A stretch of DNA of 64,000 nt, taken from the NCBI GenBank assembly GCA_029213065.1, contig JARGPH010000004.1, positions 193,419 to 257,418 on the forward strand, given 5' to 3'. Origin of the DNA: Verrucomicrobiales bacterium (GTDB lineage: Bacteria > Verrucomicrobiota > Verrucomicrobiia > Verrucomicrobiales > DEV007). The notes beneath the pieces are model-generated. The model did not search any database. It saw only the letters and a list, made by a program, of their open reading frames with translations, and had not been told where the DNA came from. How positions within the stretch are numbered: position 1 is the first letter of the stretch; every line of letters begins with the position of its first letter. The translations under genes were made by a program, and so were the position numbers. Shown in pieces: positions 63,830-64,000 of the stretch.

Positions 63830-64000
63830 GATCCGAAAACGGGGGCGGGAAGTTCGCGGGTGATTTCGTCAACGCGGTAGCCGAAACCGTGATCAGACAG
63901 GGTTGAGCCATCGAGGATACCCTCTTGTCTTTTGTAAAGACCTGGGTTGATTGCCAGTTCCGGAGTGCTCGCTTCGGGGTAAAATTGCATGCCGTTGGAT
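63826..64000 (-). CDS. Partial CDS, C-terminal end only
   Basis: The 3' end of a minus-strand gene enters from the right edge; about 57 residues are visible, reading SNGMQFYPEASTPELAINP, then LYKRQEGILDGSTLSDHGF, and ending ITRELPAPVFGS. The stop TGA (63828-63826) overlaps the gntK start. A short gntK operon partner is expected (for example sugar-acid metabolism), but the fragment has no family I recognise. Confidence 0.6.
   Translation of the reverse strand, partial: SNGMQFYPEASTPELAINPGLYKRQEGILDGSTLSDHGFGYRVDEITRELPAPVFGS

Noticed and set aside
1..64000. CRISPR arrays, rRNA operons, IS elements or prophage
   Set aside because: No regularly spaced repeats, rRNA sequence, transposase, integrase or phage structural genes were found.

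Overview
The window is 64 kb of a moderately GC-rich, Gram-negative-type bacterial chromosome, most likely from the Verrucomicrobiota. The signs are secreted proteins with DUF1501 and DUF1549/DUF1553 domains, a ThuA protein, a twin-arginine pyruvyl-transferase-like protein, a Cys-nucleophile hydrolase lipoprotein, a GT9 heptosyltransferase-like gene, and a 34-residue COX24/AURKAIP1-like ribosomal protein. This is inference from gene content; Planctomycetota is less likely but not excluded. Nearly all of the window is protein coding. There is no rRNA, CRISPR array, transposase or prophage. Two tRNA genes are present: Gly-GCC on the minus strand with encoded CCA, and His-GTG on the plus strand without it.

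Layout. 1-2.4 kb: a PH-like membrane protein and the lemA/DUF3137 operon. 2.4-8.4 kb: argG, a secreted STN-like protein between two palindromic repeats, transketolase, hisG. 8.4-12.4 kb: the tiny ribosomal-type protein, a TPR protein, DUF1853, a class I amidotransferase hydrolase. 12.6-19.7 kb: leuS, an MlaD-like protein, type III pantothenate kinase, a ROK kinase and an O-antigen ligase. 19.7-25.4 kb: the DUF1501/DUF1553 pair, a PIN-TRAM membrane protein, prmA. 25.5-32 kb: tRNA-Gly, trpC-dacA, a divergent CsbD pair, dnaE. 32-48 kb: a Ser/Thr kinase and many secreted or membrane proteins, including a PycTM-type (Pycsar effector-like) protein without a nearby cyclase. 48-57.9 kb: a phospholipase C/nuclease-like secreted protein, a DEDD exonuclease, lysC, cutA, an NtrB/NtrC-like two-component pair, a zinc-ribbon coiled-coil protein and DUF1802. 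58-64 kb: tRNA-His, rnc, then three genes enclosed by two nearly identical 231-232 bp sequences, then gluconokinase.

The most striking feature is that 231-232 bp direct repeat (58783-59013 and 62919-63150). Each copy carries a perfect DnaA box (TTATCCACA), two one-mismatch boxes (TGTGAATAA) at the ends, and, read on the minus strand, a box followed by TCC, three TAG trinucleotides, AAG and an AT-rich tract. That is the layout of a bacterial origin unwinding element with DnaA-trios. I read it as a duplicated oriC-like element surrounding a GT9 glycosyltransferase, a secreted STN-like protein and an RCC1-repeat membrane protein.

A second theme is short palindromic intergenic repeats: a GTAGCGGAA...TTCCGCTAC family, an ATTCAACCCTGTT family, and several long imperfect hairpins. 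Housekeeping genes (argG, hisG, trpC, lysC, leuS, prmA, dnaE, rnc, coaX) are scattered singly among envelope and secreted-protein genes instead of forming pathway operons.
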